Shown in pieces: positions 55,839 to 64,000 of a stretch of 64,000 nt of DNA. The notes below the pieces were generated by a model. It was not told the origin of the DNA and searched no databases. It saw only the letters and a list, made by a program, of their open reading frames with translations. The translations under genes were made by a program, and so were the position numbers. The DNA comes from Saccharibacillus sp. O23 (GTDB taxonomy: Bacteria; Bacillota; Bacilli; Paenibacillales; Paenibacillaceae). Positions within the stretch are counted from its first letter, which is position 1, and the number at the start of each line of letters is the position of its first letter. The stretch covers positions 93,070 through 157,069 of the forward strand of contig NZ_NJDE01000021.1 in assembly GCF_002205895.1 (NCBI RefSeq), in the 5' to 3' direction.

Positions 55839-57199
55839 TGCTGTTCACGCTCCCCGGCTTCTTCGGCTTCCGACGCTCTCAAGCGATCTTGGTCGATGCC
55901 GCCGAGCACCCTATCGAGCGCTTCGAGCATGGCTTCGATATCCGCCGTGTCGATCACGATCGGCGGCTGGAACGCCAGCACGTTGCGGGAAACGCCGTTC
56001 TTGCCGATCAGGAAGCCGCGGTCTTTCATCTCTTCCAGCACACGGTCGGTCAGCGCCGCGCCGGTCGCCGGATCGTCCGCGCGCAGTTCCGCGCCGAGCA
56101 TCAGCCCGATGCCGCGCACTTCCGAGACGATCTCCGGATAATAGGTCCGCATCCGTTCCAGCCCCCGCTTCAGCGCCGCGCCGAGACGCGCCGCCCGTTC
56201 GGTCAACTGCTCGGATTCGATATAATCGAGCACCGCCAGCGCCGTAACGGCCGATACCGGATTGCCGCCGAACGTCGAAGCCGACGGCACGTTCAGCGAA
56301 GCCGCGACTTCTTCCGTCGCCGCGAACGCGCCGATCGGGATGCCGCCGCCGAGCGCTTTGGCCATCGTGACGATATCGGGCTTCGCGCCGAGCTGCACCG
56401 AAGCCAGCAGTTCTCCCGTCCGGCCGAAGCCGGTCTGGATCTCGTCGGCGATCATCAGGACGCCGTATTGTTCCAGCAGCGCTTTGGCCCGCGCCAGATA
56501 ACCGTCCGGCATGACGATCATCCCGCCGTTGCCCTGAATCGGCTCGACGATCATCGCCGCGATATTGCCGCCGTGTTCGCGCAGCGTCTGTTCCAACGCA
56601 TCCAGCGAGATCTGCGCCGCCTGCTGCGGGTCCATGCCGTATTCGTAGGGACGCGGAATGAAATGCACGTCCGGGTCCGGGAACGGATCGGTGCGCCACA
56701 TGCTTAAGCCCGTGACGCTGGTCGTGAGCGAAGTGCGGCCGTGCAGCGATTGGGTCAGCGAGATAAAGCCTTTGCGCCCCGTATGGCGGCGAGCCAACAC
56801 CAGCGCGCCTTCGTTCGCTTCCGAACCGCTGTTGCAGAAAAATACGCGCGGATAATCGAGCCTCTTGGCCAACCGCTCCGCGAGCAGCGCCGAAGGTTCC
56901 GTCAGATAGATGGTGGTCGTGTGCTGCAATGTGCGAACCTGCTTCGCCGTCGCTTCCGCGATGACCGGATTGCAATGTCCGGTCGCGACGACCGACACGC
57001 CCGCGAAGAAGTCGGTATAGACTTTGCCTGCGCCGTCCGTCACTTGCTGCATCGAGCCGGAGACCAGCACCGGCGGATTCCGGTAGAAATGCTGCGTGCA
57101 CGGGAAGAAATGCGCTCGGCGAAGCGCGATGACTTCGTCCGGCGTCAAGGAGGCCTCACTTCCGGCTGCGTTTAATCCTGCATTCGAGTCGCTGTTCAT
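55835..57199 (-). CDS. Class III PLP-dependent aminotransferase (AGXT2-like)
   Basis: 454 residues. PLP-fold signature: FCNSGSEANEGALVLARRHTGRKGF, the cofactor Asp in MIADEIQTGFGRTG and the Lys in DIVTMAKALGGGIPIG. Family members use alanine, ornithine-like or beta-amino donors; the substrate here is unknown. Start 57199 rather than 57208, because AAAGGA then lies 8 nt away; the SD overlaps the stop of the U32 gene (5 bp gap). Confidence 0.9.
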   Translation of the reverse strand: MNSDSNAGLNAAGSEASLTPDEVIALRRAHFFPCTQHFYRNPPVLVSGSMQQVTDGAGKVYTDFFAGVSVVATGHCNPVIAEATAKQVRTLQHTTTIYLTEPSALLAERLAKRLDYPRVFFCNSGSEANEGALVLARRHTGRKGFISLTQSLHGRTSLTTSVTGLSMWRTDPFPDPDVHFIPRPYEYGMDPQQAAQISLDALEQTLREHGGNIAAMIVEPIQGNGGMIVMPDGYLARAKALLEQYGVLMIADEIQTGFGRTGELLASVQLGAKPDIVTMAKALGGGIPIGAFAATEEVAASLNVPSASTFGGNPVSAVTALAVLDYIESEQLTERAARLGAALKRGLERMRTYYPEIVSEVRGIGLMLGAELRADDPATGAALTDRVLEEMKDRGFLIGKNGVSRNVLAFQPPIVIDTADIEAMLEALDRVLGGIDQDRLRASEAEEAGEREQQ

Positions 57200-57204
57200 T
57201 CCGC

Positions 57205-59289
57205 TCATCCTTTCGTTTCTTGAAGCACGGGTTCCCGATCAGCCGCCGCGCGTTCTTCCGAAGCTTCTTCTTCCGCAGGCGCAGCGTCCAGCGCCGTCGG
57301 CAGATTCGCCGGCGTGCTGCGGTCGGCGCGGCGGAAGCCCAGCGCGCCGAGCGTGAATCCGGCGAAGACCGGCTGCAAGCTTTCCGCCAGCTCGGCCGCG
57401 CGTTCCGGCGCGTCCAGCGCCGTCCGATAGATCGCGAGCAGTTCCGCCAGACGTTCCGGCGTATAGGTCGAACCTTCGATGCGGAAATGCGAGATTCCCG
57501 CCCGTTTCAATTCGCCGACGACCGGGAGCATGCAGATTTCTTTGGCCGTCGTCAAATGGCAGCGGCCGTGCACGTCTTTGTAGACCGGGCTTTCGCCTTT
57601 GTCGGTCACCAGCACGAGCACGTCGTCGCGCACGTAGCGGTTGCTTTCTTCGGCGATCGGCTCGTAGACTTCCGTATTCTCGTACAAGTCGTGTTCCATG
57701 TACATCACGACCGGCGTGCCGTGCACCGTCAGTTCCAATTCGCCGCGCGTGCGCTTCAGCATCGCGGACAGATCCGGCAGATTCGCTTCGATCGAAGCGG
57801 TCAACCGCTCCACGCCCAGTTCCCGGTACATCTCTTCGGCCATATGGTTATACAGATTCAGCGACAAATCGCCGATCATCGGCAGACCGAAACGGCGGAA
57901 CCGCCGAACCGCGCCGATATTGGTCACGAGCAGCGCGTCCAGACCCGGCACTCCGCCGGAGAGCAGCGCATCGTACTGTTCGAAGTGGATCTCGTTCATC
58001 ATGCGCGGCGTCGCCAATACCAGTCGGGTATCGCCTTTGATCGCCGCGAGTTCCGCGATCGCTTTGCGGCCGAACGCGATATCCGGCAGCAGCACGTCGC
58101 CCGACAAGAACAGTTCGTCCACTCCGGCTTCCAGCGCGACGCGGGCCTGAGCCATATTGTTGACCCGCACCGTCAATCGGGGAGCGGCAGCCTGCGCGGC
58201 TTCGAAAGCTTCCGGCATCGCGGCTTTCTTCCGAGCGGCCGTATCCGCCAAATGTTCGCGCACCGCGTTCAACGCCGTTTCGTTCGTTTCGCGTTCCGCC
58301 GTCGGCGTGCTGAATACTTTGCCCGTGCTGTAGAATTTGCCCGTGCCTTCGTAGCGCCGGTTGATGTTCGACAATCCGGGCGTTCCGAACGCGTAGGCGG
58401 TCGAGAAGTCGCGTTTGCGGTTTTTGTGCAGCGCCTCGCTGTCTTGTCCCCGGTCGAACGAGACCGGATCGTCCAGATAACGGTCGATCGCTTCGCCGTA
58501 ACTGTTCACCAGCATCGCCATGAACTCTTTGTCCCGCATCCGGCCTTCGATCTTGAACGAAGTGACGTGCGCGTCGATCAGTTCCGGCAGGTATTCGTAC
58601 ATGTTCATGTCTTTGGCCGCCAGCGGATAAGGGGTGCTGTAGACATAGCCGTCTTTTTTCATGCGGTAATCCCAGCGGCACGGCTTCAGGCATTTGCCCC
58701 GGTTGCTGCTCATGCCGAACAGATGCGAGCTGATATAGCAGTTGGCCCCGTGCACCGAACACATATCACCGTGCACGAAATATTCGATCTCGACGCCCGT
58801 CTGCTCTTCGATGATCCGCGCCGTCTTGAGATCCATTTCCCGCGACGTCACGACGCGCGTAACGCCGTATTGCTGAAGCGCGCGGACCATCTCCACGTTA
58901 TGTACGTTCAGCATAACGGAAGCGTGGATCGGCAGCGACAAGCCCTGCTCGCGAAGCAGCGACGGCACCGCCAGATCCTGCACGATGATCGCGTCGACGT
59001 TCGCCCGGTCCAGAAAAGCCAGATATTCGCCCGCTTCCGACACGTCGGTCTCGCTGAGCATGTTGTTGACCGTCACATACGCTTTTTTGCCGAGACCGTG
59101 CGCGATGTTCACGGCTTCCACGATCTCTTCGCGGCTGAAATTATAACCTTTGCGCATCATCCGCATGTTCAGCCCCGGACCTCCGAAATACGCCGCGTCG
59201 CAGTTGGCTCGAATCACCGTATCAAAAATGTCGAACGTGCCGGCCGGAGCGAGCAGTTCCACTTCTCTTCCTTGAAAATAACGTGCCAT
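57205..59289 (-). CDS. U32 family protein (RlhA/UbiU-like, long form)
   Basis: 694 residues. The U32 signature EYFVHGDMCSVHGANCYIS lies at about 169-187. Cys177, Cys184, Cys200 and Cys204 resemble the 4Fe-4S ligand pattern of UbiU/UbiV and RlhA, which perform O2-independent hydroxylations of quinone rings or of rRNA. A second, shorter homologous half (about 420-600) and a charged tail follow. Despite the family name, proteolysis is doubtful. AAGGGGG lies 7-8 nt before the ATG at 59289; the open frame upstream is a shadow of ecfT. Confidence 0.85.
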   Translation of the reverse strand: MARYFQGREVELLAPAGTFDIFDTVIRANCDAAYFGGPGLNMRMMRKGYNFSREEIVEAVNIAHGLGKKAYVTVNNMLSETDVSEAGEYLAFLDRANVDAIIVQDLAVPSLLREQGLSLPIHASVMLNVHNVEMVRALQQYGVTRVVTSREMDLKTARIIEEQTGVEIEYFVHGDMCSVHGANCYISSHLFGMSSNRGKCLKPCRWDYRMKKDGYVYSTPYPLAAKDMNMYEYLPELIDAHVTSFKIEGRMRDKEFMAMLVNSYGEAIDRYLDDPVSFDRGQDSEALHKNRKRDFSTAYAFGTPGLSNINRRYEGTGKFYSTGKVFSTPTAERETNETALNAVREHLADTAARKKAAMPEAFEAAQAAAPRLTVRVNNMAQARVALEAGVDELFLSGDVLLPDIAFGRKAIAELAAIKGDTRLVLATPRMMNEIHFEQYDALLSGGVPGLDALLVTNIGAVRRFRRFGLPMIGDLSLNLYNHMAEEMYRELGVERLTASIEANLPDLSAMLKRTRGELELTVHGTPVVMYMEHDLYENTEVYEPIAEESNRYVRDDVLVLVTDKGESPVYKDVHGRCHLTTAKEICMLPVVGELKRAGISHFRIEGSTYTPERLAELLAIYRTALDAPERAAELAESLQPVFAGFTLGALGFRRADRSTPANLPTALDAAPAEEEASEERAAADREPVLQETKG

Positions 59290-59324
59290 GTTTTTTCCCC
59301 CTTTGCTGTGGTCAACCTTAAACC

Positions 59325-60146
59325 TTACGAAATCAAACGGATCAACAGCGCGCCGATCGGCAGCAGCGCGAACAAGACCGTAAACCGCGTATCCGCGCCG
59401 CGCCAGAGCAGCTGCCGGTACGACGTTCTCGGCGCGCCGATCCGATAGCCGCGCGCTTCGAGCGAAGTCGTCAATTCTTCGGCCCGGCGGAACGCGCCGA
59501 CCGTGACCGGCACCAGCAGCGACATCAGAAGCCGCGCTTTCTGCCGAACGTTCATCTCTTCGTAGTCCGCGCCGCGCGCCGCCTGCGCTTTGAGAATCGT
59601 CTGCGCTTCTTCCAGCAGAGCCGGGATAAAACGCAGAGCCAGCCGCAGCATGAGCGAGAACCGCTCCGCTCCCGTTCCCCCGCGGGAGATCGGCTTCAGC
59701 ATCCCTTCGATGCCTCGGCCGAGCATCGAAGGCGTCGTCGTGAACGTCAGCATCGCGGTGAACACGATCAGCAGCACCATCCGCGCGACGGCCAGCAGCG
59801 CGGCGGATAACCCTGCGCCCGACAAGGAGATCGGTCCCCATGTCCAGACGACGCCGCTTCCGGCAGCCGCTTCGGCGCCCGCGCCCGCGAACAGCTGGAA
59901 CAGGAACACGAACAAGATCAGCCAGCGCATCGGCCGCAGCGTGCGCAGATAAGTCTTGAACGGCACTTTGGTCGCCGCCAGCACGACCAGCGACAACGCC
60001 GCCAAGACGGCCAACTGCGGCCAGCCGTTCGAGAGGATCAGCGCGGCCGTGAACAGCAGCATCGCCGTGATCTTCGCTCGCGGGTCCAATCCGTGCACCC
60101 GCGAACCGGTCGGAATCATTCGCCCGATGATCAGTTTGTCGCGCAT
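59325..60146 (-). CDS. ecfT: ECF transporter transmembrane component EcfT
   Basis: 273 residues with about six helices. The two coupling-helix signatures AARGADYEE and LEARGYR contact the two ATPases. Overlaps the second ATPase gene by 16 bp. GGGGG lies 8-9 nt before the ATG. Confidence 0.93.
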   Translation of the reverse strand: MRDKLIIGRMIPTGSRVHGLDPRAKITAMLLFTAALILSNGWPQLAVLAALSLVVLAATKVPFKTYLRTLRPMRWLILFVFLFQLFAGAGAEAAAGSGVVWTWGPISLSGAGLSAALLAVARMVLLIVFTAMLTFTTTPSMLGRGIEGMLKPISRGGTGAERFSLMLRLALRFIPALLEEAQTILKAQAARGADYEEMNVRQKARLLMSLLVPVTVGAFRRAEELTTSLEARGYRIGAPRTSYRQLLWRGADTRFTVLFALLPIGALLIRLIS

Positions 60147-61141
60147 AAGTCATGCCCCCGTTCTTGGCTGTCGATCCGTTCGTCCAACGCGTCCGAAGCG
60201 GCCGGCTTTGCTCGAGAGCCGCGCACCGCTTCCGCGATGACCCGCGCCATCGCTTCCGGCGTGCGGGGCAGCGGCAGCGCCGCGAGCTGCGGCAGCCGCG
60301 CCGTCCATTCGCTCCAGCAGCGAAGCTGCTCGGGCACGGCCAAGCCCCATGCGGACAATTCGTCCGCCCGGTCGGCCAACTCGTCGGCGTCGCCGCAGAA
60401 TACCGCGCGGCCTTCGTGCATCACGATCCAGCGGTCCGCGACTTCGAGCAGTTCTTCGACGCGGTGGGTCACCATCAGGATCGTCCGCCCTTCTTCGCGG
60501 CACAGCCGATTGAGCAAAGCGATCAGTTCGCGCCGCGCCGCCGAATCGAGCGTCGCCGTCGGTTCGTCGAGCATCAGAATCTCGGGACCCGCGGCCAGCA
60601 CCGTGGCGATCGCGACTTTGCGCATCTGCCCGCCGCTCAGCGACAAAGGATGGCGGCTCAGTAGCTCTTCGCCGAGGCCCATCGAACGCAGCGCCGCGGC
60701 CGCTCTGGCCCGGGCTTCTTCGCGAGGCAGGCCGAAATTCAGCGGGCCGAACATCAAGTCTTTTTCCACCGTGTCTTCGAACAGATGCTGCTCGGGAAAC
60801 TGGAAGCTCAGCCCGATCCGGCGGCGCAGCGCGTTCAGCTTCGGCTTTTTCATGCCCGGAAGCAGCGTATGATCCAGCACGCGGACCGACCCTCCCGTGG
60901 GCAGCAGCAGGCCGTTCAGCAGTTGGAGCAGCGTCGACTTGCCCGATCCGGTTCCGCCCGCGATGCCGATCAGCATCCCGCGCCCGATCTCGAGATTCAC
61001 CCCGTGCAGCGCGGCGGCGGCAAAAGGACCGCCCGCCTGATACGTATAATCGACGTCCCGCAGTTCGACGACGGTCTCGCGTTCTCGTTCGGCGATTCCG
61101 CCGTTCGGATCAGAACTGTCCGTATGGTTCATGCCGCTCAT
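60131..61141 (-). CDS. ecfA2: ECF transporter ATPase, second subunit
   Basis: 336 residues, longer than the usual 280-290 because of an Ala/Arg-rich C-terminal extension. Walker A GGTGSGKST, Q-loop FQFPEQHLF, signature LSGGQMRK, Walker B ILMLDEPTATLD and H-loop VTH are intact. ATG 61141 with GGGGG upstream; overlaps the preceding ATPase by 32 bp. Confidence 0.93.
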   Translation of the reverse strand: MSGMNHTDSSDPNGGIAERERETVVELRDVDYTYQAGGPFAAAALHGVNLEIGRGMLIGIAGGTGSGKSTLLQLLNGLLLPTGGSVRVLDHTLLPGMKKPKLNALRRRIGLSFQFPEQHLFEDTVEKDLMFGPLNFGLPREEARARAAAALRSMGLGEELLSRHPLSLSGGQMRKVAIATVLAAGPEILMLDEPTATLDSAARRELIALLNRLCREEGRTILMVTHRVEELLEVADRWIVMHEGRAVFCGDADELADRADELSAWGLAVPEQLRCWSEWTARLPQLAALPLPRTPEAMARVIAEAVRGSRAKPAASDALDERIDSQERGHDLCATN

Positions 61142-61973
61142 GTCCGCTTCCCCCTTTTGCCGCCGCCGTTTTCGTCCGCCGTCCCTGATCCTGATCCGCG
61201 ATTCCGAGCGCCACAAGCTCCCGCGCCAATTTCAAGCGGAACGGAAGCTCGATCCCGCAGTCGCGCAGCAGCTGTTCGTCCGCGAAAAATTCGTCCGGAG
61301 GCAAGTCGCCGCGAATCCCGCCGCCCCGAAGCGCGATAATCCGGTCCGCCGCCAGCATCTCGTCCGCGTCGTGCGTCACCGAAAAGACCGTATAATCTCC
61401 CTGCTCCCGCATATCGTTCATCACGCTCAGCAGCTCGCGCCGCGAACGTTCGTCCTGCATGGACGTCGATTCGTCGAACACGACGATCTCCGGCTCCATC
61501 GCCAGGCACGCCGCGACCGCGCAGCGCTGTTTCTGTCCGCCGGACAGTTCCCCCGGATGCTTATGCAGCAGCGGCGCGATGTCCAGCAGCCGCGCGTACG
61601 CCTCGATCCGCCGCTCCATCTCTTCGCGCTTCAGGCATAGTCCTTCCAGCCCGAACGCGATATCTTCTTCGACCGATTCCCCGATAAACTGATTGTCCGG
61701 ATTCTGGAATACCATCCCGATCCGCGAGCGCATCAGCGGCGCGTTATGCGCGGTCAGCTCCTCGCCGAACACGAAGACCCGTCCTTCCTGCGGCGTCAGC
61801 AGCGCGTTCAGCAGCCGGACCAGCGTCGATTTGCCGCATCCGCTTTCCCCGACGATCGCGACCCGCTCGCCGCGGCCGACGCGCAGATCGATCCCCTGCA
61901 GCACCGGCTGTTCTTTTTCATAAGCGAATCCGATCCCCCGCAGTTCGACCGCCGACGCGTTCTCCCGTTCCAT
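61110..61973 (-). CDS. ecfA1: ECF transporter ATPase, first subunit
   Basis: 287 residues. Walker A GESGCGKST, Q-loop FQNPDNQFIG, signature LSGGQKQR, Walker B EIVVFDESTSMQD and H-loop SVTHD. The D-loop has MQD instead of the usual MLD. Pairs with the second ATPase and EcfT to drive a vitamin-type ECF transporter. No classical S component is adjacent; EetB, directly upstream, may fill that role. Confidence 0.92.
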   Translation of the reverse strand: MERENASAVELRGIGFAYEKEQPVLQGIDLRVGRGERVAIVGESGCGKSTLVRLLNALLTPQEGRVFVFGEELTAHNAPLMRSRIGMVFQNPDNQFIGESVEEDIAFGLEGLCLKREEMERRIEAYARLLDIAPLLHKHPGELSGGQKQRCAVAACLAMEPEIVVFDESTSMQDERSRRELLSVMNDMREQGDYTVFSVTHDADEMLAADRIIALRGGGIRGDLPPDEFFADEQLLRDCGIELPFRLKLARELVALGIADQDQGRRTKTAAAKGGSGHERHEPYGQF

Positions 61974-62012
61974 GCCGTTTCCCCCTTGACGCCTTTTCGA
62001 TAATCTTCCGGT

Positions 62013-62567
62013 TCAATACAGATCCGGCTTGAAAGCCGCGAACATCTTCATATGGCCGAGCGCGTTCGTCAGATACCGCACCGCGATGCCGACCACGATC
62101 CCCGTCGCTACGCCCGCGATCATCAACACCGGCAGATAATAGAAAATGTTGAGCGAGTCGATGATGATTCCCGCCGCCGCCAACTGCCCAATATTGTGCG
62201 CGATCCCCCCGGCTACGCTGATCCCGATCAGGCTCAGGCGTTTGCCGCTGATCTTCATCAGCCCGTACATGACGACGAAGCTGAATAACGCGCCGAACAG
62301 GCTGAACAGGAACATCGAGAACGTGCCGAGGATCATCGCGGACAGCAGCGTCTTCAGAATGACCAGCAGGAAAGTGTCCCGGCCGTTCAGGAAATACAAA
62401 CACGTCAGGATCATGATGTTCGCGAGGCCCAACTTGGCCCCCGGCACCATGAACGTTCCGAGCGGAATCATCGATTCCACCAGACTCAGCACGACCGCCA
62501 CCGCCGAGAAAATCGCCAGAATCACCGTTTTTTTGAGCAGCAAAGATTCTTCAGCCAACGACGTCAT
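62013..62567 (-). CDS. eetB: EetB-like Gx-family membrane protein
   Basis: 184 residues, about six helices (VILAIFSAVAVVLSLVESMIP, LGLANIMILTCLYFLNGRDT, GIAHNIGQLAAAGIII). The Gx family (often mislabelled heptaprenyl diphosphate synthase component I) includes EetB of the Listeria electron-transfer locus. It overlaps eetA by 17 bp; GGGGG lies 8 nt before the ATG. The fold is S-component-like, which fits its place before the ECF genes. Confidence 0.88.
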   Translation of the reverse strand: MTSLAEESLLLKKTVILAIFSAVAVVLSLVESMIPLGTFMVPGAKLGLANIMILTCLYFLNGRDTFLLVILKTLLSAMILGTFSMFLFSLFGALFSFVVMYGLMKISGKRLSLIGISVAGGIAHNIGQLAAAGIIIDSLNIFYYLPVLMIAGVATGIVVGIAVRYLTNALGHMKMFAAFKPDLY

Positions 62568-62958
62568 CGACTTCGCCCCCTTGTCCCGATTGGTCTTCGA
62601 TAAAGACGGATACGCGGTGCGGCAGGCAGACGATCTGCTGTCCCGGCCGAGTCACGAACCCGAAGCCCAAGCACAGCCGGTCCGGGCAGTCCGCGTCGAT
62701 CATCTCTACCCCGCCGTCGTGAATGCGGATTTCGTTGAACCCTTTGTCCGTTTTGACCGTGTACGTCTGTTCTTCGATCGTGAGCGGCAGCGTTTTGTAC
62801 GGTTTGCCGTCGATCTCGATCTGCACGACTCGATTTTCGATGTGATTTTTTTCACTATCTTGATCAAAAAAATAACGAGGCACGATAAACGCCAATGCCG
62901 CGATCAAGACGATGCCGATCAAGATCAAGTCGCCTTTTTTTAATGCCTTGCCTTTCAT
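62551..62958 (-). CDS. eetA: EetA-like protein with NusG domain II
   Basis: 135 residues. One N-terminal membrane helix (LILIGIVLIAALAFIVPRYFF), then an extracellular NusG_II domain with ADCPDRLCLGFGFVTRPGQQ and IVCLPHRVSV. The three Cys and the CLPHR motif match EetA. The role in electron transfer is genetic (Listeria), not biochemical. AGGAG lies 7 nt before the ATG. First gene of the eight-gene run. Confidence 0.88.
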   Translation of the reverse strand: MKGKALKKGDLILIGIVLIAALAFIVPRYFFDQDSEKNHIENRVVQIEIDGKPYKTLPLTIEEQTYTVKTDKGFNEIRIHDGGVEMIDADCPDRLCLGFGFVTRPGQQIVCLPHRVSVFIEDQSGQGGEVDDVVG

Positions 62959-63469
62959 CGCATGACTCCTAACTCGTACTTTGCACCTAATTTCACATGT
63001 AATCGCAAGAAAATGCTCGCCTGCTGCAAAATACTCTTTTTTTTGAATACCTAAATCTTAGATGCCTTCATTATACGCCCGACCGCTGTTTCCGACAATG
63101 CTTTCGCGGAAGGCTCCGGCTTTATTTTGGGCCCGCGTCACAAATTGATCAATCTTAGATAAAATTTTAGGTAAAAGGAACAGACAAGTCCGTAACCGTT
63201 CGTCTCCGCAGCCGCTTCGGGCGAAGGAGGGCGCCGTACGCGTCCAAGCGGCTGCGCTCGCTTCTGCCGCGCACGGCAGGCCGGGACTGCGGCGCTCGTG
63301 AAACCGCGGAAAACGATCCGCGGTTTCGTCGGACGATGCGGCGACGGCGACGGGCCGAGGGCGGATCTGGTAGAATAGGAAGAGATACGCACGGAGAACG
63401 ACGAACGGGGCCGCAAAGACCGGTATGGCAAGGCGATCACGACAGCTTCGTCGGAAGGAGGAAACAAGG
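62959..63469. other. Divergent intergenic region between eetA and a lipoprotein gene
   Basis: Contains the eetA promoter, two copies of AATCTTAGAT (63054-63063 and 63151-63160), each near a TTTAGGTA, and a perfect 10-bp hairpin GAAACCGCGG/CCGCGGTTTC at 63300-63327. Also a possible extended -10 TGGTAGAAT at 63368-63376 for the plus-strand gene. No gene in between. Confidence 0.5.
63070..63098 (-). promoter_or_regulatory. Sigma-A promoter of the eetA operon
   Basis: On the minus strand TTGTCG and TATAAT are exactly 17 nt apart; the start would be near 63063, 105 nt before eetA. No FNR-type palindrome is seen here. Confidence 0.75.
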
Positions 63470-64000
63470 ATGAGAACGACCGATCATGCGGCCGACAAGC
63501 CGCGACACGGCCCAAACGCCGGGCATGGCTCGGACGAGCGCTTCGCGCTGCGCCGCGGGGCGCCCGTTCGGGAAGGCGCGCACGGGCCGGCGCGGCGGCA
63601 GCCCCGCCGAACGGGGCGGAGCTGGGCCGCTCTGGCGGCGGCGGGGCTGATCGCCGTCTTGAGCGCCTGCTCGGGAGGCGCTGCTTCTAATCAGGCGGAC
63701 ACGCCGTCGTCCGCCGAGCACTCCCGTCCCGTAGGCGGGACGGGAGCCGCGGAAGCTTCGCGGCCGGAAGCCCCGGCATCGCAGGCCGGGACTTCGGCGA
63801 CGACGTCGCCGGAAAGCAGTCGGCCCGCGGAGCCGACCGCGCCTGCCGATTCCGCGGAGCGCAGCGCCGCGGAAGAACGATCCCGTCCGGCCGACAGCAG
63901 GACGGATAACAGCCAACCGGCACGCGACGCCTCCGGCAGGCTGCTAGCCGAAGAGCACTCTCGCCCGGCCGATTCCACCCAATCGGGCAAAACCGACAGC
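63470..64000 (+). CDS. Lipoprotein N-terminus, gene cut by the window end
   Basis: At least 177 residues, open to the end of the window. AAGGAGG lies 8 nt before the ATG. A basic N-region of about 50 residues precedes a helix ending in the lipobox LSAC. After Cys comes a Ser/Pro/Ala/Glu-rich linker with a recurring SRP motif (EHSRPV, EASRPE, ESSRPA, ERSRPA, EHSRPA). No catalytic domain is reached. Being divergent from eetA, it could be the ApbE-type FMN transferase or a flavinylated lipoprotein of the same system; this is inference. Confidence 0.65.
   Translation, partial: MRTTDHAADKPRHGPNAGHGSDERFALRRGAPVREGAHGPARRQPRRTGRSWAALAAAGLIAVLSACSGGAASNQADTPSSAEHSRPVGGTGAAEASRPEAPASQAGTSATTSPESSRPAEPTAPADSAERSAAEERSRPADSRTDNSQPARDASGRLLAEEHSRPADSTQSGKTDS

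Noticed and set aside
57205..60153. A single 982-residue protein made of the U32 gene plus an N-terminal extension
   Set aside because: The first 288 codons overlap ecfT in another frame, and the real start with SD is at 59289.
62959..63063. FMN riboswitch in the leader of the eetA-ECF operon
   Set aside because: The leader is only about 105 nt and lacks the conserved FMN aptamer elements.
63138..63916. Minus-strand frames opposite the terminal lipoprotein gene
   Set aside because: Antisense shadows of a GC-rich, Ser/Pro/Arg-rich gene that has a good SD on the plus strand.

Overview
The window comes from a Gram-positive, fairly GC-rich Firmicute, most likely a Paenibacillaceae member close to Paenibacillus or Saccharibacillus. 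This placement is inferred from the strong AGGAGG-type ribosome binding sites, frequent TTG starts, SLH-anchored glycanases, a GlnR/TnrA box, a purine riboswitch on xpt-pbuX and heptaprenyl-type quinone genes. No rRNA, tRNA or CRISPR array was seen.

Layout. 0.1-7.1 kb: adenine deaminase, secreted L-asparaginase with a perfect consensus promoter and a GlnR/TnrA box, a YitT-type membrane protein, an acetyltransferase, a lower-GC array of very small genes (one frameshifted) and an NAD(P)-binding oxidoreductase. 7.3-12.8 kb: two translationally coupled GH26 mannanase-type enzymes, one a large SLH-anchored protein. 13-17.5 kb: two ABC systems and a YtrA-type GntR repressor with a probable operator. 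17.8-23 kb: a small protein, a UgtP-like glycosyltransferase, a nested inverted repeat between duplicated terminator hairpins, a GH13 alpha-glucosidase and a membrane-anchored propeller protein. 23-25.6 kb: pbuX and xpt behind a guanine-type riboswitch. 25.7-34.2 kb: MscL with a zinc ribbon, zinc-ribbon and small hypothetical proteins, a small alarmone synthetase, a VanY-like carboxypeptidase and an SNF2 helicase. 34.2-46.4 kb: repeats, an AraC/GyrI-like regulator, SUKH proteins, a GH31 alpha-glucosidase, TspO, RidA, a MITE-like element, an orphan histidine kinase, and a nitrilase plus acetyltransferases.

The most interesting part is 47-64 kb. A double-FMN lipoprotein (PplA-like) and an NDH-2 dehydrogenase with a membrane tail follow an FNR-type palindrome placed exactly at -41.5 of a candidate extended -10 promoter. 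Next come polyprenyl diphosphate synthase genes. On the other strand, one promoter drives a compact eight-gene run: eetA, eetB, two ECF ATPases, EcfT, a U32-family protein, a class III aminotransferase and a UbiA prenyltransferase. The gene content matches the flavin-based extracellular electron transfer (FLEET) system known from Listeria. Here it is split into two units and joined to a U32 protein, a UbiA enzyme and an aminotransferase that are not part of the Listeria locus as I know it. The module would take electrons from NADH through NDH-2 and a dedicated quinone to flavinylated surface lipoproteins. The window ends inside a divergent lipoprotein gene that may belong to the same system.

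Many genes start with TTG after an ideal Shine-Dalgarno sequence, so starts were chosen by SD spacing rather than by the longest open frame.
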